Below, piece after piece: positions 18,295 through 25,785 of a stretch of 64,000 nt of DNA; the first letter of the stretch is position 1, and the number at the start of each line of letters is the position of its first letter. Location: NCBI GenBank assembly GCA_045110515.1, contig JBGCGD010000011.1, positions 124,001-188,000 of the forward strand. Reading direction: 5' to 3'. The DNA is from Granulosicoccus sp045110515 (GTDB lineage: Bacteria; Pseudomonadota; Gammaproteobacteria; Granulosicoccales; Granulosicoccaceae). The notes under the pieces are model-generated. The model had not been told where the DNA came from. It made no database searches and was given only the letters and a program-made list of their open reading frames with translations. The position numbers and the translations under genes are program-made.

Positions 18295-18813
18295 ATTTCT
18301 GCTAAAAAGGTAAACCGGAAAAACGACGAGATCGATGTCCCTGACGTGCGGCTGATTTCTGCCGAAGGTGAACAGATAGGCGTCGTGCCGTTAGAAAAAG
18401 CGCTGGAAACAGCCCGTGAAGCAAACTTGGATCTGGTGGAAATCTCCCCGAATGTTTCGCCGCCTGTTTGTAAAATCATGGACCACGGTCGCTTCAAATT
18501 TGAAGCTAACAAAAAGCAGAATGCGGGTCGTAAAAAACAAAAAACCGCTCAGCTGAAGGAAATAAAATTCCGCCCTGGTACGGAAGATGGCGATTATCAG
18601 GTGAAACTGAAAAGCCTCACCAAATTCCTGGAAAACGGCGACAAGACTAAAATCACGCTGCGATTTCGCGGTCGGGAAATGGCCCATCGTGAACTGGGAG
18701 CCAAACTTCTCAAGCGCGTAGAAGAAGATTTATCCGAGTTGGGCACTGTTGAGCAGTTCCCAAAATTGGAAGGGCGGCAAATGGTTATGGTAATTGCGCC
18801 CAAAAAGAATTAA
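18295..18813 (+). CDS. infC: Translation initiation factor IF-3 with AUU start codon
   Basis: IF-3 binds the 30S subunit and rejects non-standard start codons. The frame continues upstream of any ATG or GTG that matches the family start, and reaches ATT at 18295. That codon lies seven bases after AGGAGGG (18281-18287), which is inside the end of thrS. The product is 172 residues, of which residues 2-20 read SAKKVNRKNDEIDVPDVRL. The first in-frame GTG (18346) would remove the conserved N-terminal strand. An AUU start is the hallmark of infC autoregulation in E. coli. The start lies three bases after the thrS stop, so the genes are coupled. Confidence 0.96.
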   Translation: MSAKKVNRKNDEIDVPDVRLISAEGEQIGVVPLEKALETAREANLDLVEISPNVSPPVCKIMDHGRFKFEANKKQNAGRKKQKTAQLKEIKFRPGTEDGDYQVKLKSLTKFLENGDKTKITLRFRGREMAHRELGAKLLKRVEEDLSELGTVEQFPKLEGRQMVMVIAPKKN

Positions 18814-18825
18814 TATGTCCGGCTA

Positions 18826-18846
18826 GGCACAGTCATGTGCCTTTTT
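18826..18846 (+). terminator. Hairpin with T-run between infC and rpmI
   Basis: GGCACA (18826-18831), loop GTCA and TGTGCC (18836-18841) form a 6-bp stem followed directly by five T. It has the form of a weak intrinsic terminator or attenuator 12 bases after the infC stop. Partial read-through into rpmI is likely, because these genes form one operon in relatives. Confidence 0.5.
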
Positions 18847-18878
18847 GTACTACCGCGTTGACGTACTGACACTACGAC

Positions 18879-18915
18879 GTCACCGGTGACTTTCACTCGG
18901 GGAAATTTTTTCCCC
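18879..18915 (+). promoter_or_regulatory. Structured rpmI leader (candidate L20 operator)
   Basis: The leader contains the perfect 12-base palindrome GTCACCGGTGAC (18879-18890). Next comes a hairpin, GGGGAAA (18899-18905) with TTTCCCC (18909-18915), which ends nine bases before the AGGAG of rpmI. In E. coli, L20 represses rpmI-rplT by binding structures in this region. I did not derive the L20-binding fold itself, so the operator role is inferred from position. Confidence 0.4.
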
Positions 18916-18935
18916 AATTTATTAGGAGTCAAACA

Positions 18936-19139
18936 GTGTCTAACAAGCAAAAGTCCGTGTCTGGGGCCGCTAAGCGGTTCAAGCGTACGGGTTCTGGCGG
19001 CTATAAGCGCAAGAGCTCGCATATGCGACATATCCTGACCAAGAAAAGCACCAAGCGTAAGCGTCATTTACGCGGTGGAGACATGGTTCATGAGAACGAT
19101 GTCGTCCTGATCAAACGAATGTTGCCCAACCTGCGCTAG
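18936..19139 (+). CDS. rpmI: 50S ribosomal protein L35
   Basis: L35 is a small basic protein of the large subunit. The 67-residue product has the family core KSVSGAAKRFKRTGSGG and ends near IKRMLPN, with a normal length of about 65. Translation begins at GTG 18936, eight bases after AGGAG (18924-18928). It lies between infC and rplT as in other gammaproteobacteria, and its leader is strongly structured. Confidence 0.97.
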   Translation: MSNKQKSVSGAAKRFKRTGSGGYKRKSSHMRHILTKKSTKRKRHLRGGDMVHENDVVLIKRMLPNLR

Positions 19140-19148
19140 GAGACTGTA

Positions 19149-19517
19149 ATGCCAAGAGTAAAACGTGGTGTAACAGCACGCGCCAGCCACAAGAAAGTTC
19201 TAAAGCAAGCCAAAGGTTACCGAGGCGCCCGTAGTCGGGTCTTTCGCGTCGCCAAACAGGCGGTTACCAAAGCCGGTCAATATGCTTATCGCGACAGAAA
19301 AGCGAAGAAGCGTACATTCCGCAGACTTTGGATTGCTCGTATTAATGCGGCCGCTCGTGCAAACGACATTACCTATAGCCGTTTGATGCAGGGCCTCAAA
19401 ATCGCTGAAATCGATATCGATAGAAAGATGCTTGCTGACCTCGCTTATTCAGACGATGCAGCATTTGTTGCGATTGTCGATAAAGCGAAAGCTGCACTGC
19501 CAGCAACTGCCGTATAA
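19149..19517 (+). CDS. rplT: 50S ribosomal protein L20
   Basis: L20 is needed early in assembly of the large subunit and, in E. coli, represses its own operon. The 122-residue product begins MPRVKRGVTARASHKKVLK and carries GYRGARSRVFRVAKQAV and RRLWIARINAAAR, all typical of the family. The ribosome site is AGGAGA, just upstream. The gene is nine bases after rpmI and is followed by a long-stem terminator. Confidence 0.98.
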   Translation: MPRVKRGVTARASHKKVLKQAKGYRGARSRVFRVAKQAVTKAGQYAYRDRKAKKRTFRRLWIARINAAARANDITYSRLMQGLKIAEIDIDRKMLADLAYSDDAAFVAIVDKAKAALPATAV

Positions 19518-19599
19518 GCATTTGAAGACCAGCCTGGTCATCACTCGCGACAGATAGCGCTCAAGGGGCGAGTCCCCACAGCCTATTGCTTTATCGACC

Positions 19600-19636
19600 A
19601 AGGGGAATGCCGACACGTGCGGTATTCCCCTTTTTT
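19600..19636 (+). terminator. Intrinsic terminator between rplT and pheS
   Basis: AAGGGGAATGCCG (19600-19612) pairs with CGGTATTCCCCTT (19620-19632) in a 13-bp stem with one G-U pair and a 7-base loop. The T-run ends at 19636. It lies 83 bases after the rplT stop and 64 before the pheS ATG. In E. coli a leader peptide attenuates pheST at this place, but no phenylalanine-rich leader frame is visible here. Confidence 0.85.
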
Positions 19637-19699
19637 GTGGCATAACGAGTGAAGCCGGCAAGGGTATTGTCAACGGACATAAATGGACAAAGTAGCACT

Positions 19700-20701
19700 A
19701 TGACGCAACCACTATCGCAAAATCTTGACAGTCTGATTGCTGAGGCGTCTGAGATGATTTCACAGGCCGCCTCAATCGATGCGCTGGAAAGCGCACGCGT
19801 CGAATTGCTCGGGAAAAAGGGCAGGTTGACTAGTGTGCTCAAGTCTATTGGTTCATTGCCAGTAGAAGAGAAGCCTGCAGCCGGGCAGGCGGTAAACAAA
19901 GCCAAACAAGCTGTTCAATCGCTGGTGGATGAGCGGCGACTTATTTTAGAAAACGCTGAGCTTGCTGAGAAGTTAAAGTCTGATGCGCTGGATATTACAC
20001 TGCCCGGTGCTGGCAGTCATACCGGCGGCTTGCATCCGATCACTTTGACAATCGAACGTATCTCAGCACTTTTTGCGCAGTTAGGGTTTGAAACGTCTAT
20101 CGGCCCTGAGATAGAAGACGATTATCACAACTTTGAAGCTCTGAATATTCCTGCGCATCATCCGGCCAGGGCTATGCATGACACATTTTATTTCGATATT
20201 AACCGTCTTCTAAGAACTCACACATCATCGGTGCAAATCCGCTACATGGAAAATGTTCAGCCACCACTCAGAGTCATTGCGCCAGGTCGCGTTTACCGGT
20301 GTGATTCGGACATGACCCATTCCCCCATGTTCCATCAGGTAGAGGGTTTGTTGGTTGATCGAGACATTGCCTTGACCGATTTAATGGGACATTTAGAAGC
20401 CTTTCTAAAATTGTTTTTCGATCAGGACGATTGTGAAATTCGTTTTAGACCGTCCTACTTCCCGTTTACAGAGCCCTCTGCTGAGGTGGATATCAGAATC
20501 AACAAAGGCCCGTGGTTGGAAGTACTTGGCTCCGGCATTGTTCACCCCTCTGTATTCCAGTCTGTGGGTATCGATACTGAGCAATTCACGGGTTATGCCT
20601 TCGGAATGGGGGTAGAGCGTCTGGCTATGCTTCGATATGGCGTGAATGATTTACGCTTATTCTTTGAAAATGATCTTCGATTTCTTTCTCAATTCCACTA
20701 A
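19700..20701 (+). CDS. pheS: Phenylalanyl-tRNA synthetase alpha subunit
   Basis: PheS carries the class II catalytic core of the alpha2-beta2 enzyme. ATG 19700 gives 333 residues beginning MTQPLSQNLDSLIAEA, matching the usual N-terminal coiled coil. A GTG at 19649 would add 17 residues but lies only just past the terminator and lacks a ribosome site. Motifs seen: GPEIEDDYHNFEALNIPAHH, RTHTSSVQIR, the RPSYFPFTEPSAEVD stretch and GFGMGVERLAMLRYG-like motif 3 (here AFGMGVERLAMLRYG). pheT follows after 12 bases. Confidence 0.97.
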   Translation: MTQPLSQNLDSLIAEASEMISQAASIDALESARVELLGKKGRLTSVLKSIGSLPVEEKPAAGQAVNKAKQAVQSLVDERRLILENAELAEKLKSDALDITLPGAGSHTGGLHPITLTIERISALFAQLGFETSIGPEIEDDYHNFEALNIPAHHPARAMHDTFYFDINRLLRTHTSSVQIRYMENVQPPLRVIAPGRVYRCDSDMTHSPMFHQVEGLLVDRDIALTDLMGHLEAFLKLFFDQDDCEIRFRPSYFPFTEPSAEVDIRINKGPWLEVLGSGIVHPSVFQSVGIDTEQFTGYAFGMGVERLAMLRYGVNDLRLFFENDLRFLSQFH

Positions 20702-20713
20702 GCGAGCTATCCA

Positions 20714-23158
20714 ATGAAATTTAGTGAAAGATGGTTGCGTGAATGGGTTAATCCTGCAGTTGATACTGAAACGCTGGGAGAGCAACTCACGTTTTTAGGC
20801 CTGGAAGTTGATGAAATAGTGTCAGCTGCACCAGGTTTTAAGAGCGTCATTGTTGCCCGAATCGAAAGCATCGAACAACATCCTGATGCAGACCGCCTGA
20901 GAGTTTGCCAGGTAGATTTTGGTAATAGCGAGTTGGTGCAAGTGGTATGCGGTGCGCCGAATGCGCGGCAAGGATTAGTGACAGCATTGGCACAGGTTGG
21001 TGGTCAACTGCCCAGCGGCATGAAATTGAAGAAAGCTAAGCTGCGAGGTCAAACCTCGATGGGCATGCTTTGCTCTGCGTCCGAATTGGGTCTGTCAGAC
21101 GAATCAGCCGGTATCATGGAGCTGCCCGACAATGCGCCTATCGGAACAGATCTCTCTGTCTATCTTGAACTCGACGACTCCATTATTGATATCGACCTGA
21201 CGCCAGATCGAGGTGATTGTTTAAGTATTCGCGGTATCGCCAGAGATCTCTGCGCCAAGAACGATTTACCGCTTCAACTGCGAGAAATAAATGAATCCAG
21301 CGTTCAGCTCGATGCTGAATACCCGGTAGTTGTTGACGACGGGAACGCCTGTGTACGGTACGCGGGAAGAATGGTCGCGGACGTTGCGATGGATGGAAAA
21401 AGTCCGAACTGGATGGCGGAGAGACTGCGCCGTGCGGGAGTTCGATCTATCAACCCGGCCGTGGATATCACTAACTACGTGATGCTTGAGTTAGGGCAAC
21501 CCATGCATGCCTTCGATGCAGACAAGTTGCAAGGGCCCATACAGGTTCGCTTGGCAAAGACGGGTGAGCGCGTGCTTCTACTAGATGGTCGTGACGTTGC
21601 ACTGGATGATGAAACTACCATTATTGCGGATGATTCTGGTCCCATCGGAATTGCTGGCATTATGGGTGGTGAATCAACGGCGGTTGATGAAAATACAACG
21701 ACGATATTTTTTGAAAGTGCGTTGTTTTTGCCTGAATTAATAGCCGGAAAACCACGACGGTATTCAGCACATTCTGAGTCTGCCCATCGATTCGAAAGAG
21801 GAGTTGACCCAGCCGGGCAACGGGAAGCGCTGGAGTATGCGACCGGCTTGCTTAAGACCATTGCCGGCGGCAAAGCCGGCCCTGTGGTTGATTGGCAAAA
21901 CCCTGAACGCATGCCTGTTCGCCCGACAATTGATGTGCGTAGCAGCCGGTTGCAAAGAATTCTGGGTATAACACCGGATACTCAAACTGTTGAAACCATA
22001 TTCAAACGGCTGGGTATTAATTGCGAAGTGACGGAATCTGGCTGGACTGTTGATGCTCCGAGTTATCGTTACGACCTTGCGATTGAAGAAGACTATCTGG
22101 AAGAAGTTGCCCGCGTTTTGGGGTACGAATCGTTGCCAAGAACCTATCCTGCTCATCGACCTACATTTCGAGCCGTGCCGGAAACACGAGTTTCTCCACT
22201 CGCTATAAAGCAACGATTGGTTGCGCAAGGGTATCAGGAGGTTGTGACGTACAGTTTTGTCGAAGCGAAACAACAACAAAGTCTCAGGCCGGATCTCAAT
22301 GCTTTGCCGTTGGCCAATCCCATTTCCTCAGAATTGGGTGTCATGCGGACCACGTTGGTAGGCGGGTTAATCACAACGCTACAAAAGAATTTGGCTCGGC
22401 AGAGCACCTCCGTTGCTGCGTTCGAGACAGGGTTGCGTTTTCTTGCAAACCCTGGCAGCGCACCTCTGGCAGAGCTCGACGACTTCATTGCCCCATCGCA
22501 CGGAGACGACTTGCAAAGCGACACCGGTGTGCATCAACAGAATATGTTGGCAGGATTGGTTGCGGGTCGCCGTCAATCAGAGAATTGGAACAGCGACGCA
22601 CTCTCAGCTGACTTTTATTCGGTAAAGGCGGATTTGGAAAGTCTGTTTCATCAGGCTAATGGGTTACAGGTGATTTTCGAGCCAACTGACCTCGACTTGC
22701 TGCATCCTGGCCAAAGAGCGGGGATTCGCGTTGGCGGTGAGCTGGTCGGATTCGTCGGTGCGTTGAATCCTGCGTTGCAGCGTTCATTGGATCTAAGCGT
22801 GGCGCCTATCGTGTTTGAGCTCTCCCTTGAAGCTTTGTCGGTCTCACGGGTTCCAAAAGCGGCCGGGATGTCGAAATTTCCTCAGGTGCGACGAGACATA
22901 GCATTATTGCTGGATGAAAACGTCTCTTATCAAGCAATTGTTGATGTTGTTCGGGAAAATGCCCCCGAGATTCTGCGTGAAGTGAAGGTTTTCGATGTTT
23001 ATCAGGGCGATAAATTGCCTGAAGGCAAGAAAAGCATGGCTTTAGGCTTGATTCTGCAGGACTTTTCGCGCACCCTAGAAGACACGGATGTGGAGAAAGT
23101 TGTCGCCAAAATAGTCGCTGCATTGGATGCCGCGCTTGGAGCAGTACTAAGGGTGTGA
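20714..23158 (+). CDS. pheT: Phenylalanyl-tRNA synthetase beta subunit
   Basis: PheT binds the tRNA and edits mischarged tyrosine. The 814 residues follow the bacterial order: N-terminal EMAP-like tRNA-binding domain (about 40-150, with VCGAPNARQG), B3/B4 editing domain, B5 domain, catalytic-like core, and a C-terminal ferredoxin-fold anticodon-binding domain (about 720-814, with KFPQVRRDIALL). There is one base between its stop and the ihfA start, the standard coupling in this operon. Confidence 0.97.
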   Translation: MKFSERWLREWVNPAVDTETLGEQLTFLGLEVDEIVSAAPGFKSVIVARIESIEQHPDADRLRVCQVDFGNSELVQVVCGAPNARQGLVTALAQVGGQLPSGMKLKKAKLRGQTSMGMLCSASELGLSDESAGIMELPDNAPIGTDLSVYLELDDSIIDIDLTPDRGDCLSIRGIARDLCAKNDLPLQLREINESSVQLDAEYPVVVDDGNACVRYAGRMVADVAMDGKSPNWMAERLRRAGVRSINPAVDITNYVMLELGQPMHAFDADKLQGPIQVRLAKTGERVLLLDGRDVALDDETTIIADDSGPIGIAGIMGGESTAVDENTTTIFFESALFLPELIAGKPRRYSAHSESAHRFERGVDPAGQREALEYATGLLKTIAGGKAGPVVDWQNPERMPVRPTIDVRSSRLQRILGITPDTQTVETIFKRLGINCEVTESGWTVDAPSYRYDLAIEEDYLEEVARVLGYESLPRTYPAHRPTFRAVPETRVSPLAIKQRLVAQGYQEVVTYSFVEAKQQQSLRPDLNALPLANPISSELGVMRTTLVGGLITTLQKNLARQSTSVAAFETGLRFLANPGSAPLAELDDFIAPSHGDDLQSDTGVHQQNMLAGLVAGRRQSENWNSDALSADFYSVKADLESLFHQANGLQVIFEPTDLDLLHPGQRAGIRVGGELVGFVGALNPALQRSLDLSVAPIVFELSLEALSVSRVPKAAGMSKFPQVRRDIALLLDENVSYQAIVDVVRENAPEILREVKVFDVYQGDKLPEGKKSMALGLILQDFSRTLEDTDVEKVVAKIVAALDAALGAVLRV

Positions 23159-23159
23159 A

Positions 23160-23462
23160 ATGGCACTAACAAAGGCAGCTATGGCTGAGATGTTATTTGA
23201 TGAACTTGGTCTCAATAAACGAGAGGCCAAAGAGTTCGTCGAGCATTTCTTTGAAGAAATTAGAATCGCGCTGGAAAGCGGCTACGATGTCAAACTATCC
23301 GGTTTTGGCAATTTCGTATTACGCAACAAGAACCAGCGGCCCGGACGTAACCCCAAGACCGGTGAAGAAATTCCCATTTCAGCAAGACGAGTGGTGACAT
23401 TTCGGCCCGGACAAAAACTTAAGGCGCGTGTAGAAGCTTATGCTGGAAATCAGCAACAATAA
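23160..23462 (+). CDS. ihfA: Integration host factor alpha subunit
   Basis: IHF is a sequence-specific DNA-bending heterodimer. The 100-residue protein has the HU/IHF fold with SGFGNFVLRNKNQRPGRNPKTGE. The arm contains the proline that intercalates into DNA, and the segment ends RRVVTFRPGQKLK. The place after pheT identifies the alpha subunit. Its last 23 bases overlap the start of the MerR-like gene in another frame. Confidence 0.97.
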   Translation: MALTKAAMAEMLFDELGLNKREAKEFVEHFFEEIRIALESGYDVKLSGFGNFVLRNKNQRPGRNPKTGEEIPISARRVVTFRPGQKLKARVEAYAGNQQQ

Positions 23463-23799
23463 CGAACTTCCTACGATACCGAACAAGCGTTACTTCACCA
23501 TTGGTGAAGTCAGCGATTTGTGTTTGGTTAAGCCTCATGTACTGCGTTACTGGGAGCAGGAATTTCCTGATCTTGAACCAGTAAAGCGTCGAGGAAACCG
23601 TCGATATTATCAACGGCACGATGTCATGTTGATACGTCAAATCCGCAGTCTGTTGTACCAGGAAGGGTATACGATAGGCGGTGCACGCCTGCATTTAGCG
23701 GGTGATGCGGTTAAAGACGACAATGCGCAGTCTCAGCAGATGATTAGGCAATTACGCTCGGAACTAGAAGACCTACTCAAAATATTACGTACCGCTTAA
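23440..23799 (+). CDS. MerR-family transcriptional regulator
   Basis: The 119-residue product has an N-terminal MerR winged helix: RYFTIGEVSDLCLVKPHVLRYWE, then RRGNRRYYQRHDVMLIRQI. A C-terminal helix follows that probably dimerises. No metal-binding cysteines or ligand domain are present, so the inducer is unknown. Homologues at this place, after ihfA, are common in gammaproteobacteria. The start ATG 23440 lies inside ihfA, so translation is probably coupled to ihfA. Confidence 0.88.
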   Translation: MLEISNNNELPTIPNKRYFTIGEVSDLCLVKPHVLRYWEQEFPDLEPVKRRGNRRYYQRHDVMLIRQIRSLLYQEGYTIGGARLHLAGDAVKDDNAQSQQMIRQLRSELEDLLKILRTA

Positions 23800-23847
23800 C
23801 GCGTTCTAGCGCACGTTGGCGACGTTCTATTCCGAAGCGACGGTATT

Positions 23848-23876
23848 CTGACCGTAACCCTGTTTTTTTATACAAA
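23848..23876 (+). promoter_or_regulatory. Possible promoter of tRNA-Pro
   Basis: CTGACC (23848-23853) and TACAAA (23871-23876) are 17 bases apart. The implied start would leave about 40 bases of leader before the tRNA. Both boxes are imperfect, so this is tentative. Confidence 0.35.
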
Positions 23877-23921
23877 TAACCACAAATAACGTTCTGGTTA
23901 CGTTAAGCTCTTGGCCTCTGG

Positions 23922-23998
<77 letters not shown>

Positions 23999-24060
23999 GT
24001 CTTCAGGAGTAGTAGAGTCAGCCGACAGATGTATTTAGTTTGGTGATAACGGAGCCCAAC

Positions 24061-25236
24061 ATGCACGCAGATCAGCTGCGCATGGCTGTCACAAAAGTTG
24101 TAGCGTTACTGCAAGAGGCACAAATTGCTTCAGTTGTAGACCAGTATCGTGCTGCAAAAGGTGAGCAGCGAACAGTCTCCAGCGAGAGACTGCGGCAGTC
24201 GGCTGCTTTTCTTATGGAACGCTTCGACGGCATGAGTCCGGCCGAGCGCCAAGTCACCAAAATTCTGCACTTGGAATCTTTAGGATCTCCCAACTACTGG
24301 CTCGAGTTGTTCAGCAGCGTATCTGAAGTGAAGAAACACCAAGGTGAGATAGTACGTCTCGCTAGTCGGATCATGTTTGCCAGAAGTCATCTGCCCGGAC
24401 TTATCAGCTTGGTTAGCGTGGTTAAGCCTGAAGCTGTGCCAGCCGCTGCGGCTCCATCGGCCCAGCAAACTCAGGTATTGCCCCAATTGGAGCAGGGCGA
24501 GGCACATTTGTACATTCGTCTGACAGATGCCGGAGAGCGCGCATCAGACCCTGATAGGGTAGCGCGCTCTATTGATGGTATCGATATGCTTTATTCGGCA
24601 TGTGCAAGTGTTGCTCGTAAGCCGGCAATCGACCTTCGCTTAGATACTGTGCTCTCAAAGCGCAATCGCGACCGGGATTTGGTGTTTACGGGGGAGCGTG
24701 ACAGCATCGCAGCGGTATATGCTGTTATCGATTCAATTCCAGCTGTCTTGGCTGAGCTTGATCCAGAGCAAGAAATCGATTTGGATGCGGTTGTACGTTC
24801 TTTGCCGATTTTCGGAGATCTCCACACGTTAGCTTTGTTAGGTACTTTCTCGAAACAAGATTTAAAAGATATCAGTGACACGATGCACCAGGGGGCTCTT
24901 CTAACTCTGGAGAGCGGCGTCATTCCTGTAGACCCTGAAGATGCAGTGGGTGGCAAAACTAAGCCAGAGGCTTCTCCTGCACCGCCTGCAAACAATCAAG
25001 CGAGTGTGCGAACTGCCCCGGTTTCACGGCAACCCTTAGTTGAGAAGGACGAGCACTACGAACGTTACTTAAAAGAACGCGAAGCTATGTTGCGTTCGCA
25101 AGCCGCCGCATCCGCTTCCGCACCACATTCGGTTGCTCCTTATCATGGAAACCAAAATCAAGTGGCTATTGATCAAAGTAGGCGTGATGCAGTAGACGAC
25201 TTGTTGAAATCATTGGGCCAGAGTCGAGGCCAATAG
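24061..25236 (+). CDS. Hypothetical protein, 391 residues, family not recognised
   Basis: ATG 24061 has GGAG six bases upstream; the in-frame TTG at 24040 does not. The product appears cytoplasmic, with no signal peptide or TM helix. Residues about 1-125 are mostly helical and carry ERFDGMSPAERQVTKILHLE. A mixed alpha/beta part follows at about 145-275, including HLYIRLTDAGER and SIDGIDMLYSACASV. Residues about 290-370 are a low-complexity linker rich in Pro, Ala, Ser and Gln, and the tail DDLLKSLGQ resembles a short docking helix. Codon use looks like that of the neighbours. It stands alone between tRNA-Pro and tRNA-Asn. I assign no function. Confidence 0.8.
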   Translation: MHADQLRMAVTKVVALLQEAQIASVVDQYRAAKGEQRTVSSERLRQSAAFLMERFDGMSPAERQVTKILHLESLGSPNYWLELFSSVSEVKKHQGEIVRLASRIMFARSHLPGLISLVSVVKPEAVPAAAAPSAQQTQVLPQLEQGEAHLYIRLTDAGERASDPDRVARSIDGIDMLYSACASVARKPAIDLRLDTVLSKRNRDRDLVFTGERDSIAAVYAVIDSIPAVLAELDPEQEIDLDAVVRSLPIFGDLHTLALLGTFSKQDLKDISDTMHQGALLTLESGVIPVDPEDAVGGKTKPEASPAPPANNQASVRTAPVSRQPLVEKDEHYERYLKEREAMLRSQAAASASAPHSVAPYHGNQNQVAIDQSRRDAVDDLLKSLGQSRGQ

Positions 25237-25552
25237 AGTCGACACGGCCGCGCGGGCTCCTCGCCGCTCAAGTTCCTAGAAGGGGATCTTTGTAACTCGG
25301 CGTTTAATGAATCGTAAAGAGCCCTATTGAGTGCTTTCGACTACGCAGTAGTTACACTCAATTGAATCAAACTTAATTCGTTGACTATTCTACGCTGGCA
25401 TTGCCAATGTATTAGGCACGGCTATTTAACTTACCGTGTTTGCCCACTTCGCTTTTGATCATTGACACGCAATGCTCGTCATTAAGGAGCTGCGAAACCG
25501 ACAGGCCGACTGTGAGGATATAGACGAACTAAACGTTTAGCGACGTCTGAAA
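25237..25552. other. Non-coding stretch with no recognised element
   Basis: These 316 bases lie between the hypothetical gene and the tRNA-Asn terminator. I see no convincing frame, repeat or strong promoter pair. The best promoter-like hexamers (TTGACT near 25380, TTGACA near 25460) have no good -10 partner. Confidence 0.5.
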
Positions 25553-25554
25553 AC

Positions 25555-25583
25555 AAAAAAGGGTTAGATCGTTGATCTAACCC
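25555..25583 (-). terminator. Intrinsic terminator of tRNA-Asn
   Basis: GGGTTAGATC (25561-25570), loop of three, and GATCTAACCC (25574-25583) form a perfect 10-bp stem. On the minus strand it is followed by six T (25560-25555), ten bases after the tRNA-Asn CCA. Confidence 0.85.
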
Positions 25584-25593
25584 TTAGCATGTT

Positions 25594-25669
25594 TGGCTCC
25601 CTGGGACGGGCTCGAACCGCCGACCCAATGATTAACAGTCATTTGCTCTACCAACTGAGCTACCAGGGA
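25594..25669 (-). tRNA. tRNA-Asn (GTT)
   Basis: A 76-nt cloverleaf including CCA. The acceptor pairs TCCCTGG with CCAGGGA and the discriminator is G. The D arm is GCTCAGTTGGTAGAGC. The anticodon arm is AATGA, loop CTGTTAA, TCATT, giving anticodon GTT. The T loop is TTCGAGC. It is transcribed away from uvrB. Confidence 0.97.
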
Positions 25670-25679
25670 ATCGGGACGA

Positions 25680-25708
25680 ATGGTAATGGTCTAAAACGTT
25701 TACGTCAA
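25680..25708 (-). promoter_or_regulatory. Sigma-70 promoter of tRNA-Asn
   Basis: On the minus strand, TTGACG (25703-25708) and TACCAT (25680-25685) are separated by 17 bases, ending 11 bases before the tRNA 5' end. It forms a complete tRNA transcription unit with the terminator at 25555-25583. Confidence 0.7.
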
Positions 25709-25785
25709 TCGCTAAGCTTGCAAAAATCGCGTCTATTTTCATCTTGGATGTACAATTAAGCATTAGACGAGCGTACTGGAGAGTT

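Noticed and set aside
25681..25785. SOS (LexA) box before uvrB
   Set aside because: No CTGT-N8-ACAG or near match was found in the gap upstream of uvrB.
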